This document shows, in pieces, positions 62,875 to 64,000 of a stretch of 64,000 bases of DNA; position 1 is the stretch's first letter; each line of letters begins with the position of its first letter. The position numbers were made by a program, and so were the translations under genes. The stretch is taken from assembly GCF_014306625.1 (NCBI RefSeq), contig NZ_JACRYL010000008.1, forward strand, positions 165,415 to 229,414, in the 5' to 3' direction. A model generated the notes under the pieces. That model made no database searches, was not told the DNA's origin, and was given only the letters and a program-made list of their open reading frames with translations. The DNA comes from Pedobacter fastidiosus (lineage in GTDB: Bacteria > Bacteroidota > Bacteroidia > Sphingobacteriales > Sphingobacteriaceae).

Positions 62875-64000
62875 ATGGAAAATACCGTATTGCTGAAAGC
62901 AATCATTGAAAATGCAATAGACGGCCTGATTACCATAGATGACCGTGGGATTATTGAATCCATTAATCCATCTGCATGTAAGCTTTTTCATTATTCTCAG
63001 GAGGAGGTTGTTGGCCAGAATATATCCATGTTGATGCCGCAGCCAGACCGGGCCCGGCATGACGGCTATCTTTTTCAGTACAAAAAAACAGGAAATGCCA
63101 GTATCATTGGTATTGGCAGAGAATTAGTAGGACTTAAGAAAAACGGAAGTCAGTTTCCCTTCCGGCTTGGTGTAAGCGAGGTAAAATATTCCGGAAGAAT
63201 TATCTATGCAGGCTTTATACATGATCTGACAAGGGAAAAGGAAGCTGAAGGAAAATTACAAGATTATGCAGCTTTACTGGAAGAACAGGTGGAGGAAAGA
63301 ACACATTCACTCAGAACGAGTGTAAAAGCCCTGCAAAAAACCCAGGATGATTTAAATCTTTCACTTAACAAAGAAAAAGAACTTGGCCAGCTTAAAAGCA
63401 GGTTTGTATCCATTGCATCACATGAATTCCGTACCCCCTTGAGCATGGTACAACTTTCAGCATCGCTTATTGACCGATATGCAGAAAACCAGGATAGGGA
63501 GAGCATCGGTAAACACGTTGTTAAAATCAAAGATGCGGTACTGAATATTACGGCCATACTCAATGATTTTCTTTCGCTCGAAAAACTCGATTCGGGAATG
63601 GTAAAACCAAAGCTTAGCCACTTCAACCTCTCCGAAATGGCCGAAGAGATTACCGGCGAAATGCAGATTACGCTGAAAGGAAAACAGAAGATAATTTTCA
63701 AGCATAGGGGACCTGGCCTAATGATCAACCTGGATCAGAACCTGCTTAAAAACTGCATCGTAATCCTCATCGATAATGCCATCAAATATTCAGGAGAGGA
63801 GAGCGAAATCCAGTTTTATACCAAGATCAATGAAAACAACTTCTCCATTAGGATCTGCGACAATGGCATCGGTATTCCGGATACGGATCATAAACATCTC
63901 TTTGAGGCATTTTTTAGGGCACATAATACAGGCAATATTTCCGGAAACGGCCTCGGGTTAAGTATACTTTCCAGATATACTGGTCTGATGAATGGGAAGG
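62875..64000 (+). CDS. FixL-like PAS sensor histidine kinase (runs off the window)
   Basis: First 375 codons; the 3' end lies outside. A single PAS domain (about 5-120) has DGLITIDDRGIIESINPSA, MLMPQPDRARHDGYL and SIIGIGRELVG. His62 (ARHDGYL) and Arg82 (IGIGR) align with the heme-ligand His and O2-sensing Arg of FixL (known for that family). A coiled coil (130-170), HisKA ASHEFRTPLS (His183) and HATPase with N-box DNAIKYSG and DNGIGIP, then NGLGLS, complete a soluble kinase. No membrane helix, so cytoplasmic. It is divergent from ackA and is probably the oxygen sensor of the block; heme binding is inferred, not shown. Confidence 0.93.
   Translation, partial: MENTVLLKAIIENAIDGLITIDDRGIIESINPSACKLFHYSQEEVVGQNISMLMPQPDRARHDGYLFQYKKTGNASIIGIGRELVGLKKNGSQFPFRLGVSEVKYSGRIIYAGFIHDLTREKEAEGKLQDYAALLEEQVEERTHSLRTSVKALQKTQDDLNLSLNKEKELGQLKSRFVSIASHEFRTPLSMVQLSASLIDRYAENQDRESIGKHVVKIKDAVLNITAILNDFLSLEKLDSGMVKPKLSHFNLSEMAEEITGEMQITLKGKQKIIFKHRGPGLMINLDQNLLKNCIVILIDNAIKYSGEESEIQFYTKINENNFSIRICDNGIGIPDTDHKHLFEAFFRAHNTGNISGNGLGLSILSRYTGLMNGK

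Noticed and set aside
63264-63728. 154-codon minus-strand frame at the right edge
   Set aside because: It is antisense to the HisKA and coiled-coil part of the FixL-like kinase, which reads continuously from 62875 to the window end.

Overview
The window looks like chromosome of a Bacteroidota bacterium of the Sphingobacteriaceae type (Pedobacter or Mucilaginibacter-like). This rests on protein style (TPR-linked HisKA_2 kinases, BamA-like and OprO/P-like barrels, single-subunit-b SdhCAB, DUF983, YceI), low GC, weak Shine-Dalgarno sequences and a Bacteroidota-type TTTG/TAnnTTTG promoter before ackA. Genus is not proven. No tRNA, rRNA, CRISPR array or complete insertion sequence was seen.

Left half (about 0.3-31.8 kb): a signalling and hydrolase region. 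Five paralogous sensor kinases carry HisKA_2/HATPase cores. Four have a full periplasmic TPR-like sensor; one is shortened. They alternate with two NtrC-type response regulators (REC, variable middle domain, sigma-54 AAA+, Fis-like HTH), three short-chain dehydrogenases, secreted alpha/beta hydrolases, an amidohydrolase, a metallo-beta-lactamase-fold protein, a porin, a BamA-like barrel fused to a kinase-like domain, and a Pycsar-effector-like membrane protein. The spacers hold a recurring 16-bp inverted repeat, CAACG-N6-CGTTG, usually 70-160 bp upstream of a sigma-54-type -24/-12 element (TGG-N8-TTGC or close). I read this as a local, probably self-regulating, enhancer-dependent regulon served by the two NtrC-type regulators. 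It is the most interesting signal in the window.

Junction (31.9-33.5 kb): a 5'-truncated serine-recombinase remnant, a lone receiver domain and a DUF983 gene broken by an in-frame TAA. By eye the sequence to the right is more GC-rich.

Right half (33.6-64 kb): an accessory block of low-oxygen and stress metabolism. It has NADP-isocitrate dehydrogenase, a Crp/Fnr regulator, two tandem methyltransferases, an alpha-oxoamine synthase, and a CheB-CheR-PAS-histidine kinase fusion. A likely operon follows: fumC, porin, DASS carboxylate carrier, sdhCAB, DUF6544, DUF1275. Then come an L,D-transpeptidase, universal stress proteins, BON and SHOCT proteins, a P-type ATPase and acetate kinase. The window ends inside a sensor kinase whose PAS domain keeps the heme His and Arg of FixL. 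Together these suggest oxygen-responsive C4-dicarboxylate uptake and fumarate/succinate respiration, with acetate kinase for substrate-level ATP.
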